DNA of 64,000 nt from Virgibacillus_N oceani_A (GTDB taxonomy: Bacteria; Bacillota; Bacilli; Bacillales; Amphibacillaceae). Of the stretch, positions 9,339-19,649 are shown piece by piece; position 1 is the first letter of the stretch, and every line of letters begins with the position of its first letter. The position numbers and the translations under genes are program-made. A model generated the notes under the pieces. The model worked only from the letters and a program-made list of their open reading frames with translations. It was not told the origin of the DNA and did not search any database. The stretch lies in assembly GCA_041521345.1 (NCBI GenBank), contig JBGOHB010000008.1, one strand, 5' to 3'.

Positions 9339-10099
9339 CTATGACCCCCCAGCACGCTGAATTACTGTCTTAGATATTCCTGTTATTCGTGAAAATTGCC
9401 TTTGTGATACGCCTTTCAGTGCCTTCAATTTTCCAAGTACCGCATCCCTGGTTTCTTTATCCACTTGCTGCAGTGTACTCTTATTCTGAATTCCTAATTG
9501 ATATAAAAGTTCTCTCACTTCAGCATCCGATCTTCTTATTTTGACGATATCCTCCAGGCATTGATCATTATTTGGTTGGTTCATATATTCGATATATAAT
9601 CCAATTGCTTTGTTCCTATCAGGTGAAAATAAATCCAAACCCATATCTATATCCACGATTTGTACTCGATGAATATATTCGTTGACACTTGTCCACCTGC
9701 TTTCAAATACATTTCTCACTAGTCCTGCTTTTACTGGATTTTGATGAATGTACCTGAGTACGGTTAAAGAATATGCAGTTGACCCTACGTTCTCCGATTT
9801 GAACCTTTCTTGAAATAAATGTCCAGACCGACCGTATTTCATGTTATACCTATACACATAACTGGAACTAATTCGCTTGATGATTTCTGAAAGACTTTCC
9901 CCCGTCTCCTTTAATAATAAATGGATGTGATTGTCCATTAAGCAGAAGCCATACATTTGATATTCACTAATGGTTTTGTATTTTTTTAATGTCTCTAAAA
10001 ATCTTGTCCTCATCATCTTCAAAGATCGCCTGTCTATTAATACCTCTTAGCATGATATGATAGATACTACTATGGTTTTTTTCTAGGACCTCTTGGCAT
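9339..10099 (-). pseudogene. REP-associated tyrosine transposase (RAYT, Y1 type), frameshifted
   Basis: The main frame (10022 down to 9339) encodes the HUH signature in MDNHIHLLL, the RYNMKYGRSGHLFQERF block, YIHQNPVKAGLV and a C-terminal helix-turn-helix. The expected N terminus lies upstream in other frames: MPRGPRKK from the ATG at 10099, then IYHIMLRGINRQAIFEDDED. The first join is at a poly-A run near 10077-10083 and the second near 10000-10012. Two frameshifts split the reading frame, so the enzyme is probably dead. Its family mobilises REP palindromes, and REP-like copies lie on both sides. Confidence 0.85.
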
Positions 10100-10139
10100 T
10101 AACAAATCACCTCGGGTGGAAAACATTTGGGGTTTGCTG

Positions 10140-11663
10140 CTATTTCACCATCCCTTTTTGGGTATGGATAGATTGCACACGCCTCATGGTAACCGCTTCC
10201 CATATTGCTTTATTTTCAATGTTTTCCTTTCCCTTCAAATCAGAAATCGTCCTGGCAAGCCTTCTTATTTTCATTTGAACCCGTGTGCTTCAGTTATATT
10301 TACTTGCCCAGCTACGCATCATCTTTTCCTGCCTTTTTGTTAATTCCATTTTCGTACATTCCGTTAATTCCTCATTATCTGCAGTGGCATTGCATGTCTC
10401 CTTTCTATATCTTTGATATTGCCTTTCTCTTGCTAATATCACCCGTCCACGAACAGTTTTTGAAGTTTCATTATCTGCAGACTCATTCTCTAATGAAACG
10501 GTGTCTAATCTGAGTAAAATATCTATCCGATCCATAATGGGACCGGAAATTCGGTTATTATACGCAGTAATCTTCTTGGAACTGCATGTACAGTAGCGAT
10601 ACTTAGAACCTAAATATCCGTAATGACAAGGGTTCATAACACCAATGAGAAAAAAATCGGCAGGGTATGTGACAGTGGATGCTACCCGGCTAATCATAAC
10701 TACTCCAGATTCCATTGGCTGGCGCAGCATATCTGATGTTCGCTTGGAGAATTCGGCCATCTCATCCAGGAAAAGCACACCACGATGTGCAAGAGATACT
10801 TCACCAGGCTTTGGATACGTCCCACCACCTATAAGGGATACAGCAGATGCGAAAATGTGTGGGGATCTATACGGAGGAATAGAAGCATTTGATGGTCTCA
10901 TTCCAGCCAATTGATAAATGCCCATCATATCAAATCGACTTTCTTGTTTTAATGGCGGTAAAATCGATGAGAATGTTTCAGAAAGCAAGCTCTTCCCACA
11001 ACCAGGTAGACTTACCATCAGAACATTGTGCCCACCAGCAGCCGCAATTTCCAACGCTCGTTTTGCTTTCTGATGTCCTAAAACATGTTTGAAATCTTTA
11101 TCATAGGTAGGAAGCTTTATCTCAGAGGTTGCTTTTAAGGTAGTTGGGGTAATAGTAAAAACAGACAACTGTCCGGAAAAAGATTCAATCACTTCTTCGA
11201 GCGTTTCAACAAACCTGAGCTCTATACCATGAATGGATTCCAGGGGCATATCTTTCATCTTAGGCAGATACAGCGTATCGAAACCTTCTTTTTTAGCAGC
11301 TATGATAGCCGGGAGCATTCTACCGATTTAATTGATCCATCCAGCGAAAGCACACCTAACAATGCAACATTGTCGGGAATTTCATCCGTTATCTCTTCTG
11401 CCTCCTTCATCACCCCAATCGCCATTGCCAAGTCAAAAATCGGACTATTCTTCTTCTGTTCTCCAGGCGATAGATTAATAACTATTTTCTTATCCCGTAT
11501 TTCACATACAATACAGCAATCAGCCTGTCCTTCGATTCTTTTACCGAGGCATCTGGAAGACCAACAATACTCACACTTTCTATTCCAGGAACGAGTTGCA
11601 CCTCCACTTGAACACGGTATCCCTCCATACCTTTTAAGCCAATACTGGAAATCACTGTTGCAT
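10140..11663 (-). pseudogene. comM: comM/yifB, magnesium-chelatase-like AAA+ ATPase, disrupted
   Basis: Reading right to left, the parts of a ComM/YifB protein of about 500 residues can be recovered: ISSIGLKGMEGYRVQVEVQ, VINLSPGEQKKNSPIFDLA, LSLDGSIK, the Walker A LPGCGKS, the Walker B FLDEMAEF, and a C-terminal LARTISDLKGKENI. They lie in different frames. The ATG at 11663 runs into TGA after two codons, frames change near 11505 and near 11315, and an in-frame TGA at 10292-10290 cuts off the last 50 residues. YifB relatives act as hexameric branch-migration helicases during transformation in other bacteria. At least four lesions make this copy a clear pseudogene. Confidence 0.88.
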
Positions 11664-11967
11664 TTTTTCAACCCCTATTTTTAAGTAAGTTAGATAGGTA
11701 TAAATTAATCGAACGCAGAACCAATGTCAAAAACCCAAAATCTAAAATTAGATATGTATAGAGTGAGTAATTTTCAATATTATTGGAGAGAAAATTGAGT
11801 TTTTAGCACTACGAATAGAGCCAAAATACAATTTTGGTACAATTTAAAAAGATATTAAAGTTAAAAGTCCAAAAAAAATAGACCGAGTATAAGAACACTC
11901 AGCCTGTACTACTAAAATTGTGGACCAGGGTGCCTGTCCCTGTGGTCCTCTTCAAATAAACAATAAC
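11664..11967. other. intergenic region with a REP-like palindrome
   Basis: AT-rich and apparently non-coding. The only clear structure is the REP-like palindrome at 11922-11948, 20 bases past the stop of the downstream gene on the minus strand. It could double as a transcription end. Confidence 0.5.
11922..11948 (-). repeat. REP-like palindrome, right copy (inverted)
   Basis: Read on the minus strand this is GGACCACAGGGACAGG followed by CACCCTGGTCC. Its first 16 bases are identical to the left copy at 9256. It forms a GC-rich hairpin just downstream of the gene ending at 11968. Confidence 0.6.
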
Positions 11968-13092
11968 CTACACCCAATGCGGCCTATCCCATAACGATAA
12001 TGTCTGTCCTATCTCATTATTTAATGCATTTTGATAGACCTCATAAGCCCAAGCAACATCCTCGACAGCCAAGCCACCTGTTACAAAAATCACTTTATCT
12101 TTATCACCAGTACGAGGGCTGTTTCCTGTTAAAGCAATATCGCCCAAGTTGGATATGCTTTCTTTTCTAATTTTCCCTTCATTATACAGTAGAAGTAACT
12201 CTCCTGTTGGTGCCCAATCAACTACACTGTTAACACCTTTTGGATGTTCTTTTCCATCTTGCAGCCACGCCTCATGCATGTTCCAATTATCAGCGACTAT
12301 TTTGCTGTTTATATAACAATCCTCCGATAACTTTGCGGCTCCTGTTAAGGTTAATAATACACCTTCTTTCAGCCACTCTGTACGGATTTCAGGCTTTACA
12401 ACCCCGGATGTTGCAATATTTATAATGTCAGAACCAACGATGCAATCTTCCAAGGAAGAGCAAACCTCTATATCCATGTCAGCAAGTTGTTCACTTATTT
12501 CTCTTTTAAAACTCTCTGCACGCCCCATGTTCAAGTCAAATATTTTCACCTTTTCCAATTGTTTTTGTGTTTCACATATGGAAAGCAAACTGGAACGATT
12601 AATAACACCGGTTCCAATAATCCCAACAACCTTTGAATTTTCATGTGCTAAATATTTAGCAGCTACACCAGGAACAGCTCCAGTTCTCATCGCACTGATT
12701 AAGTTTCCGGACATAATGGATAACGGCTCGGATGTATCAGGGTCATTCAAAGTAACCGTATGAATGGAACGGGGTAAATTTTTACTACGATTTTCAACAT
12801 TTGAACCATACCACTTATTACCGAACACATGGAACCTTCCCCCCAAATAAGCTATCAGTGACATAAAGCGCCTATCCGGCCCGGTTACGGGCATTCTCTC
12901 CGTTCTTGGTGAATCCGGTAACCAAATCATCATCCCATGTTCATTTTCTCTGGGACCTCCCATTAAATAGTCCCCTTCACCGACCAAGCGAAAAGTTTCG
13001 TCAATCACTCGAACACAATTTGCAACATCCAAAACACCAGCTTTAATCATATCCTCTTCCTTTAAATATAGGAATTTATTTCTGTTATCCAC
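11968..13092 (-). CDS. ornithine cyclodeaminase/mu-crystallin family protein
   Basis: A 374-residue NAD(P)-binding protein. FLYLKEEDMIKAG at the N terminus is the usual family opening. The Rossmann motif is VVGIIGTGVINRSSL near residue 165, with FDLNMGRAESF after the second strand. The family includes ornithine cyclodeaminase, imine reductases and a group annotated as tyramine oxidase subunit B, to which the length and C terminus are similar; I cannot choose between them. It follows the hydantoinase pair in the same direction after about 200 bp. Substrate may be an imino or amino acid released by that system, which is inference. The GTG at 13092 keeps the conserved N terminus. Confidence 0.8.
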   Translation of the reverse strand: MDNRNKFLYLKEEDMIKAGVLDVANCVRVIDETFRLVGEGDYLMGGPRENEHGMMIWLPDSPRTERMPVTGPDRRFMSLIAYLGGRFHVFGNKWYGSNVENRSKNLPRSIHTVTLNDPDTSEPLSIMSGNLISAMRTGAVPGVAAKYLAHENSKVVGIIGTGVINRSSLLSICETQKQLEKVKIFDLNMGRAESFKREISEQLADMDIEVCSSLEDCIVGSDIINIATSGVVKPEIRTEWLKEGVLLTLTGAAKLSEDCYINSKIVADNWNMHEAWLQDGKEHPKGVNSVVDWAPTGELLLLYNEGKIRKESISNLGDIALTGNSPRTGDKDKVIFVTGGLAVEDVAWAYEVYQNALNNEIGQTLSLWDRPHWV

Positions 13093-13288
13093 GCAATATC
13101 CACGCCTTTCTTCAATTTATCTATAAAAAAATTGTATTATTCTATAGCTTTCGTTTGATCAATGTTCCTGGAACCTATATCTTGTTTTGAATATGCTTGC
13201 TGCATTTTTTCAACTTTTTGGATTCACCTCCAGTAGAGGGGTTGATTCCCATTTATCCCCTCCACATTAGTACCTACACCTTTACCCA

Positions 13289-14962
13289 TTATTGATAATT
13301 ATAATTTTCAGCAGCTTCCATTTGGTCAATTTTTCTTGAAGTAATATCTTCTTCGATACATTCCTGCTGTCGCTTTTCAACTTCTCCATAACCACCGCCA
13401 CCGGCAGTTTTTAATATAACAGTACTCCCTTTTTCCACATTCATTGTCACTTTTGATGACAACGGAGTCTTCTTGCCATCCGCCGTAATTAAAAGACTCT
13501 GAGATGTCTTTCCATTACCTCCAGCAAATAATCCCCATGGTGCAATTTTTTGGCGTTCCGTACTTAATGTAACCACTGAATTGTCACTTAAAATCTCAAT
13601 TTCACGTCTTATTCCCATTCCACCACGGTATTCACCATAACCACCACTACCATCTACTAACGCATAAGATTTAATAAACAATGGATACGATTGCTCAATT
13701 ACCTCCACAGGGGTATTTTTTGTGTTTGTCATATTTGTGTGTACGCCATCCATTCCATCTAGTCCGTTGGTTGCGCCTTGTCCTCCACCCATCGTTTCAA
13801 CATAGGAAAAAGATTTTTCTGTTTGTGGGTCAATTCCTCCAATAACAAAGCTGTTCATTGATCCGGTACATGCGGCCATTGCTCTTTCTGGTAAAACTTT
13901 TGCAAGAGCACCAATCATCACATCTGCCATTCTTTGAGCCGTGTTTCCATTTGCATTTGAAACAGGAGCCGGTGGATTCGGATTTACTACCGTTCCTCTA
14001 GGAGCATGAATACAGACGGATCGGTAAGTCCCATCATTGGATGGAATTTCAGGATCTAACAACGACTTAATGGCATAAAAAACACAGGCCTGTGTTACAC
14101 CTTGCGTGGAATTATTCGGCCCTTTTACTTGGGGATTCGTTCCGGTAAAATCAACCTCCATGCTCTCGTTATCCACTTTCACCGTAACTGCAATTTTAAT
14201 GAACTCTTCGGTAATTCCATCTCCTTCAAGAAAATCTTCAAATTTATACTCACCGTTTTTAACATCCTTGATTGCTGAGCGAAGACGGCGATCAGAATAG
14301 TCCATCACTTCATGAATACATGCAATGACATAGTCCATGGAATAATGAGAAAACATTTCTTTTAGTCGATCTTCTCCAACATTATTCGCTGCTAGTTGAG
14401 CGTACAGATCACCGATTACTTCCTTATCCGTTCGAACATTCTTTTGTATTAAACGTAAAATTTCTTCATCCATAACCCCTTCCTTACATAGTCGAATTGC
14501 CGGCAACCTCAAACCTTCCTGGTATAATTCGGTTGCTTTAACAGACATGCTCCCAGGTGCCATTCCGCCAACATCAATATGGTGAGCAATATTAGCGGCT
14601 AATGCGACCAATCTTCCTTCGTAAAAAATTGGTGATATTAAAAAAATATCCGGTAAGTGAGAACCACTTATGTATGGATCGTTAATTAAAATTACATCCC
14701 CTTCCTTCAATTGTTCTGAAGGGAATATCTTTAGAGTTTCAGTTATTACGGAAGGCATCAAACCTAAATGCAAAGGGACATGTTCTGCCTGTGCAATTAA
14801 CTTACCATCCCCTGTATATATAGCCGTAGAACAGTCCATACGGTCTTTAATATTAGTAGATAACGCAGTTCGAACCAATGTTACACCCATTTCCTCGGCA
14901 ATGGATTGAAATGCATTCCTCATAACTTCTAACGTTACGGCATCAATTTTTTCCGACATCAT
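13289..14962 (-). CDS. hyuB: hydantoinase B/oxoprolinase subunit
   Basis: About 557 residues of the HyuB (hydantoinase_B) family. The N-terminal block IDAVTLEVMRNAFQSIAEEMG and the motifs QAEHVPLHLG, NDPYISGSHLPD and TMGGGQGATNG are typical. Together with HyuA it should form the ATP-dependent complex that opens a cyclic amide or imide such as 5-oxoproline, N-methylhydantoin or a lactam. The start chosen is the ATG-ATG at 14962, 9 bases after AAGGAG, immediately after the hyuA stop; a longer start would overlap hyuA and lacks this spacing. Confidence 0.9.
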   Translation of the reverse strand: MMSEKIDAVTLEVMRNAFQSIAEEMGVTLVRTALSTNIKDRMDCSTAIYTGDGKLIAQAEHVPLHLGLMPSVITETLKIFPSEQLKEGDVILINDPYISGSHLPDIFLISPIFYEGRLVALAANIAHHIDVGGMAPGSMSVKATELYQEGLRLPAIRLCKEGVMDEEILRLIQKNVRTDKEVIGDLYAQLAANNVGEDRLKEMFSHYSMDYVIACIHEVMDYSDRRLRSAIKDVKNGEYKFEDFLEGDGITEEFIKIAVTVKVDNESMEVDFTGTNPQVKGPNNSTQGVTQACVFYAIKSLLDPEIPSNDGTYRSVCIHAPRGTVVNPNPPAPVSNANGNTAQRMADVMIGALAKVLPERAMAACTGSMNSFVIGGIDPQTEKSFSYVETMGGGQGATNGLDGMDGVHTNMTNTKNTPVEVIEQSYPLFIKSYALVDGSGGYGEYRGGMGIRREIEILSDNSVVTLSTERQKIAPWGLFAGGNGKTSQSLLITADGKKTPLSSKVTMNVEKGSTVILKTAGGGGYGEVEKRQQECIEEDITSRKIDQMEAAENYNYQ

Positions 14963-14963
14963 T

Positions 14964-17036
14964 TTATAAAACTCCTTCATTCTCATTATTTAAATGAATA
15001 ATTAAATTACCAAAAGCATCCAGAGCAGCTTCTTGTAAAGGGTAAATAACGATCGTAGAATCCAATTGCTCGATAATTGCCGGTCCTATAATCATTTCAC
15101 CTTCAAGTAAACTTTCTCTTTTGTAAACAGGTGTGCTAATAAATTGATCATCGAAAAATACTTTTCGTTTTTCGTCCGATTCAGCCTCCGCTTGTCCCTT
15201 TGAAAAATTGCTCTCTCCCTCAAAATTAACTTTTTCAAATTTGCCGGTAGCTACTAAACGAATATTTACTAATTCCACTTCTTCTTCCTCACGACTAAAC
15301 CCATACATCGACTCATGCATTTGGTGAAATCTCACAATTGAATCTTCAATGTTCTTCATACCAATATTGTTAATGTCTACCGGAACAGATATTTCATAGG
15401 CTTGGTGGATATACCGTAAATCTAAATAACCTTGTAGAATAATATTTTCATCCAGTGAAAATCCTTCATGCTGTAATTGGTCGACAGATTCCGTCCAAAG
15501 GTCATCTACAGCGGCTTTTAAAGTATTCAAGTCTAATGCTGCGATCGTTGTAACCATCGTCCGCACATAGTCATGTCTTACATCTGCTGTTAACATACCT
15601 ACGGCACAGGCAACACCTGGATGACGAGGGATGATAACTTGTTTGCTGCCAATTTCCATTCCTAAATCTACCGCATGACCTGGTCCTGCTCCTCCAAATG
15701 CTACTAATGAAAAATCTCTTGGATCATGTCCTTTTTCCAGTGAAATAACTCGAATTCCTCGAACAATATTTGCATTTACGACCTTCAAAATACCTATCGC
15801 CGCTTCTTCAATAGACATGCCAAGTGGTTGGGCGATCTTTTCTTCCATTAGTTTTCTGGCTTTATCTAAATTGATTTCCATTTCTCCACCCAATAGATAT
15901 TTCGGGTTCAACCTGCCTAGAATCACATTGGCGTCCGTCACTGTTAATTCCGTACCTCCCAAGTTATAACAGACGGGTCCCGGGTTTGAACTAGCACTTT
16001 CTGGACCAACACGTAAGGCACCTCCAGAATCTATCCATGCTAGACTTCCACCACCTGAACCTATCGTATGCATATCTACCATTGGCATTTTTATCGGATA
16101 TTCACCAACTTTAGATAACGTCGTATGTTGTGCTTTTCCATCTTTTATTAAACTCGTATCAAGACTTGTTCCACCCATGTCAATCGTTATTATATTTTCA
16201 AATTGTGTCATTTCCGTTAAAAGAGTACCAGTAACAGATCCACCCGCAGGTCCGGAAAGAAGTGTTCTTACAGGTACTTCACGAGCGGTCTCTGCCTTGA
16301 TAATCCCACCATTGGATTGCATAACATATAGTTCTGACGGGATCTCCATCTCTTCCAATGAATCTTCTAAATGTTTAATGTACCCTTGCATTTTTGGCAT
16401 GACGTAAGCATTACTAACAATCGTACTTGTTCGTTCGTATTCCTTATACTCAGGTAAAACCTCACTAGAAATGGTTACGTAAAATCCAGTAAATTCTTCA
16501 AGTATTTCCTTGATCATTTTTTCATGTGTATCATTAACATAAGAATTCATAAGACAGACAGCAACTGCTTCTATACCTTCATTTTGCATTTTTATTCCAA
16601 TATCTCTCACTTGTTCTTCCTGCAAAGAAGTTAACACTTCACCACTAAACAATACTCTTTCATCTACTTCAAAACGATATTGCCGCGAAACTAAAGGCTC
16701 TGGATTTCTTGCCCTAATGTCATAAAGCTTCGGGCGTGATTGTCTGCCAATTTCCAGTACATCCTGAAATCCTTTCGTTGTAATCAGAGCCGTTTTTGCT
16801 CCTTTTTTCTCCAATAATGCATTTGTAGCTACTGTGGATCCATGAATAAAATAGGCTATATCCTTTTCATCTATTCCTCGCTTTTTCAAAATACGGTGTA
16901 TGCCATTTATAACTGCCTCTGATGGGTTATGTGGTGTAGAAGGTACCTTGTCCACGAAAAATGACCCACTTTTCTCATCCAATAAAGCAATATCTGTAAA
17001 AGTTCCTCCAGTATCAATTCCTAAACGATATCCCAT
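14964..17036 (-). CDS. hyuA: hydantoinase A/oxoprolinase subunit
   Basis: A 690-residue HyuA-family ATPase. The phosphate-binding motif GIDTGGTFTDIALLD opens the protein, and FIHGSTVATNALLEKKGAKTALITTKGF, LLSGPAGGSVTG, IDMGGTSLDTSLI and VAFGGAGPGHAVDLG follow in the usual order. The partner hyuB is next in the operon, and TRAP transporter genes precede it. Closest known activities are 5-oxoprolinase, N-methylhydantoinase, caprolactamase and acetone or acetophenone carboxylase; the sequence does not decide which. AAGGAG is 9 bases before the ATG. Confidence 0.92.
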   Translation of the reverse strand: MGYRLGIDTGGTFTDIALLDEKSGSFFVDKVPSTPHNPSEAVINGIHRILKKRGIDEKDIAYFIHGSTVATNALLEKKGAKTALITTKGFQDVLEIGRQSRPKLYDIRARNPEPLVSRQYRFEVDERVLFSGEVLTSLQEEQVRDIGIKMQNEGIEAVAVCLMNSYVNDTHEKMIKEILEEFTGFYVTISSEVLPEYKEYERTSTIVSNAYVMPKMQGYIKHLEDSLEEMEIPSELYVMQSNGGIIKAETAREVPVRTLLSGPAGGSVTGTLLTEMTQFENIITIDMGGTSLDTSLIKDGKAQHTTLSKVGEYPIKMPMVDMHTIGSGGGSLAWIDSGGALRVGPESASSNPGPVCYNLGGTELTVTDANVILGRLNPKYLLGGEMEINLDKARKLMEEKIAQPLGMSIEEAAIGILKVVNANIVRGIRVISLEKGHDPRDFSLVAFGGAGPGHAVDLGMEIGSKQVIIPRHPGVACAVGMLTADVRHDYVRTMVTTIAALDLNTLKAAVDDLWTESVDQLQHEGFSLDENIILQGYLDLRYIHQAYEISVPVDINNIGMKNIEDSIVRFHQMHESMYGFSREEEEVELVNIRLVATGKFEKVNFEGESNFSKGQAEAESDEKRKVFFDDQFISTPVYKRESLLEGEMIIGPAIIEQLDSTIVIYPLQEAALDAFGNLIIHLNNENEGVL

Positions 17037-17134
17037 CTGTATTCTTCTCCTTATTATTTATCTAGTTTTATATAGCTACCTATTAAAGGCACGTCCAATT
17101 CTGTTCTCCCACAATAACGTAGGTTAATCTAGAT

Positions 17135-18196
17135 TTATTCAATTTCTTGTATTTTTTCAAAAAGCCCTTCACTCCATAATCCATCTTCTTCCATTTTCTC
17201 AACCATAGGAATGACTTTTTCACGAAATGCATCGCGATCTCCCGCTGTAAATGTTGCTCCTTCTTCCATCATTATTTCTCTATGCTCATTTAGTTGTTCT
17301 TCAATGAGTTCAACATGCAGATCACCAGCATTTTCAGTTTCTTCGATAAGAATATCTTGTTGTTCACTACTAAGCTTTTGATAGGATTCTTCGCTTATTA
17401 AGATAAAGATATTCCCGTAAGTACTTTCCGTTTCCAACATATAAGGTGCTACTTCATGAAACTTCATAGGGTATACTTCTTCCAATGTAGGATCATGCCC
17501 TTTTACCAAATTTTGTTGAAAAGCCATATACACTTCTCCATAGGCAATCGGGGTTGGTGTAGCACCCATTTGATTTGCGTGCTCGACAAATATAGGTATA
17601 TCCGGAACTCTCCATGCCAAACCTTCCACATCCTCAGGAGTTTCGACTAACTCTGTAGTCTGGAGAACTCTTGGAGCACGATACCAGTTTGTCGCAAGTA
17701 TTCTTATTCCCCATTCTTCTATTATTCCATTTTTAATTTCATCAAATAACGGTGAGTTTAAAAACGCTTCCATATGATCTATGTCTCTAAAAGCATAAGG
17801 CATACCCAATACGTTAATATCCTTATCCAATGCTGACAACCAACCAGGATCACTAACAGCCATATCTTGAAGACCCGTTCTTAAATTTTCTAATTGCGCC
17901 TCTCCATTACCTAGTTGTTCTGAATCGTAATATTCAATTTGAACGTTCCCATCTGTCGCTTCCGCAATGGAATCTACCATTTCATTTGCTACGATCGAGG
18001 CAACGGAAGTCGGGTTATTAATGGAACCAGCTGTCATCGTAATCGCTTCTCCTTGTCCGCTTTCTTCCCCACTTCCTTCTTCATTCGAATCATTTTGAGC
18101 ATTGTCAGCCGCACTATCCGAAGAACATCCTACTGTAAATAAAATCAACAAGATAAAACAAATGACTAACGGAACCTTTAAAATATACTCTCTCAT
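17135..18196 (-). CDS. dctP: TRAP transporter solute-binding protein (DctP family)
   Basis: A 353-residue extracytoplasmic binding lipoprotein. The hydrophobic signal ends in a lipobox, LFTVGC, near residue 24, followed by an acidic Ser/Glu-rich linker. The middle holds the family's conserved RVPDIPIF segment, whose arginine usually grips a substrate carboxylate, and GATPTPIAYGEVYMAFQQ. Its position just before hyuA suggests it delivers the cyclic amide or a related organic acid for that enzyme. GGAGG precedes the ATG. Confidence 0.92.
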   Translation of the reverse strand: MREYILKVPLVICFILLILFTVGCSSDSAADNAQNDSNEEGSGEESGQGEAITMTAGSINNPTSVASIVANEMVDSIAEATDGNVQIEYYDSEQLGNGEAQLENLRTGLQDMAVSDPGWLSALDKDINVLGMPYAFRDIDHMEAFLNSPLFDEIKNGIIEEWGIRILATNWYRAPRVLQTTELVETPEDVEGLAWRVPDIPIFVEHANQMGATPTPIAYGEVYMAFQQNLVKGHDPTLEEVYPMKFHEVAPYMLETESTYGNIFILISEESYQKLSSEQQDILIEETENAGDLHVELIEEQLNEHREIMMEEGATFTAGDRDAFREKVIPMVEKMEEDGLWSEGLFEKIQEIE

Positions 18197-18320
18197 TTTT
18201 TAGCCCTCCTATTAATATTTTCGCTTATTACTCAAACCATCACTCACATTGCCATAGAATCTATATAATCCCCCCTTGTATAGCACCTTTTTCCTCTCTA
18301 CGCCCTTTGCAACTACACTA

Positions 18321-19601
18321 TTAAGGGATTATGCTAGGCAAAAATGTTACTAAAGCAGGAATGTAAGCAACTAAAAATACAACTACAATTAACGGAATGA
18401 TAAATGGAAGAGATGCTTTTGCAAGTTCTCCATATTCGATCTTTGCTATGCTACTTACAATAAATAATGCTGGGCCTACTGGCGGACTGATTAAACCGAT
18501 CATTAACGCGACAATTACAAATACCCCCACATGAACCAAGTCAAGGGACAGTGCCTCGGCAAGTGCTAAAAGAACCGGGACGAGCAATATAAGCGCAGCA
18601 TCAATCGCCATAAACATTCCAATGACCATCAAGGCAATGACTAATAAAAATAAGATGATAAATTTATTTTCAGAAAGGGATAATAAACTATTAACAATTA
18701 TAGATGGAACATGTTCAATCGTTAACACCCATAAAAAGGCACTTGCTGATGCCATGAAAAAAAGCACTTGAGCGGACGTTTTTATCGTTTCAATCATTGA
18801 ATTCAATAACACTTTCAACGTAAACGTTTTATAATAAATACCAACTACTATCGTATAAAGAATCGCAATTGCTCCACCTTCCGTAGGAGTGAAAACACCA
18901 AAAAGTATTCCTGAAACAAGTATCATCGGTGTCATAAGCGGTAAGATAGCACCCTTAAACGCTTTTAAAACCTTTTTCATCGTTGATTTTGAATCCTTTG
19001 GGCACGTCTCTATATTGAATTTTGCCATTATATAAATCGTGACCATTAAAGTCAATCCCATTAAAATGCCTGGAATAATTCCCCCAGCAAACATATCTGC
19101 AACAGAAACCTCAGCCAAAACGGCATAAACAATCATAATAATACTTGGAGGAATGATCGGTCCAATACAGGAAGAAGATGCAGTAATGGCAGCACTAAAC
19201 CGTTTGGAGTACCCGGCTTCACGCATAGCTCTTATCTCAACCGCTCCCAAACCTCCTGCGTCAGCTAGTGCAGAACCCGACATACCGGCAAACATCATGC
19301 TTGCCAAAACATTTACATGACCTAACCCTCCTGTAATATGACCTACCAAAGTTCTCGCAAAAGTAAATATTCTATCGGTTATCCCAAAATGATTCATGAG
19401 TACACCTGCTAGAATAAAGTACGGAATTGCTAATAAAGGAAATGAATAAACTCCCTCGGTTAATCTCTGCGCCAACATGATTAGAGCAGTCCCATCAAAC
19501 AAAATCATATATAATAATGTAGATATCCCCATTGCAAAGCCAAGTGAACAACCTAGTAACAAGAGAATTAAGAAAGAACCAATTAATACTAATATGACCA
19601 A
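18321..19601 (-). CDS. dctM: TRAP transporter large permease (DctM)
   Basis: A 426-residue membrane protein with about 12 spans, typical of the TRAP M subunit that carries out sodium-coupled import. The conserved IPYFILAGVLMNHFGI, GHVNVLASMMFAGMSGSALADAGGLG and FGVFTPTEGGAIAILYT blocks are present. The start is a TTG at 19601 after GGGGGAG. It lies between dctQ and dctP in one operon. Confidence 0.94.
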   Translation of the reverse strand: MVILVLIGSFLILLLLGCSLGFAMGISTLLYMILFDGTALIMLAQRLTEGVYSFPLLAIPYFILAGVLMNHFGITDRIFTFARTLVGHITGGLGHVNVLASMMFAGMSGSALADAGGLGAVEIRAMREAGYSKRFSAAITASSSCIGPIIPPSIIMIVYAVLAEVSVADMFAGGIIPGILMGLTLMVTIYIMAKFNIETCPKDSKSTMKKVLKAFKGAILPLMTPMILVSGILFGVFTPTEGGAIAILYTIVVGIYYKTFTLKVLLNSMIETIKTSAQVLFFMASASAFLWVLTIEHVPSIIVNSLLSLSENKFIILFLLVIALMVIGMFMAIDAALILLVPVLLALAEALSLDLVHVGVFVIVALMIGLISPPVGPALFIVSSIAKIEYGELAKASLPFIIPLIVVVFLVAYIPALVTFLPSIIP

Positions 19602-19649
19602 CGATATACTCCCCCTTTTATCATTTCACCAAAATTCACACCAATGATT

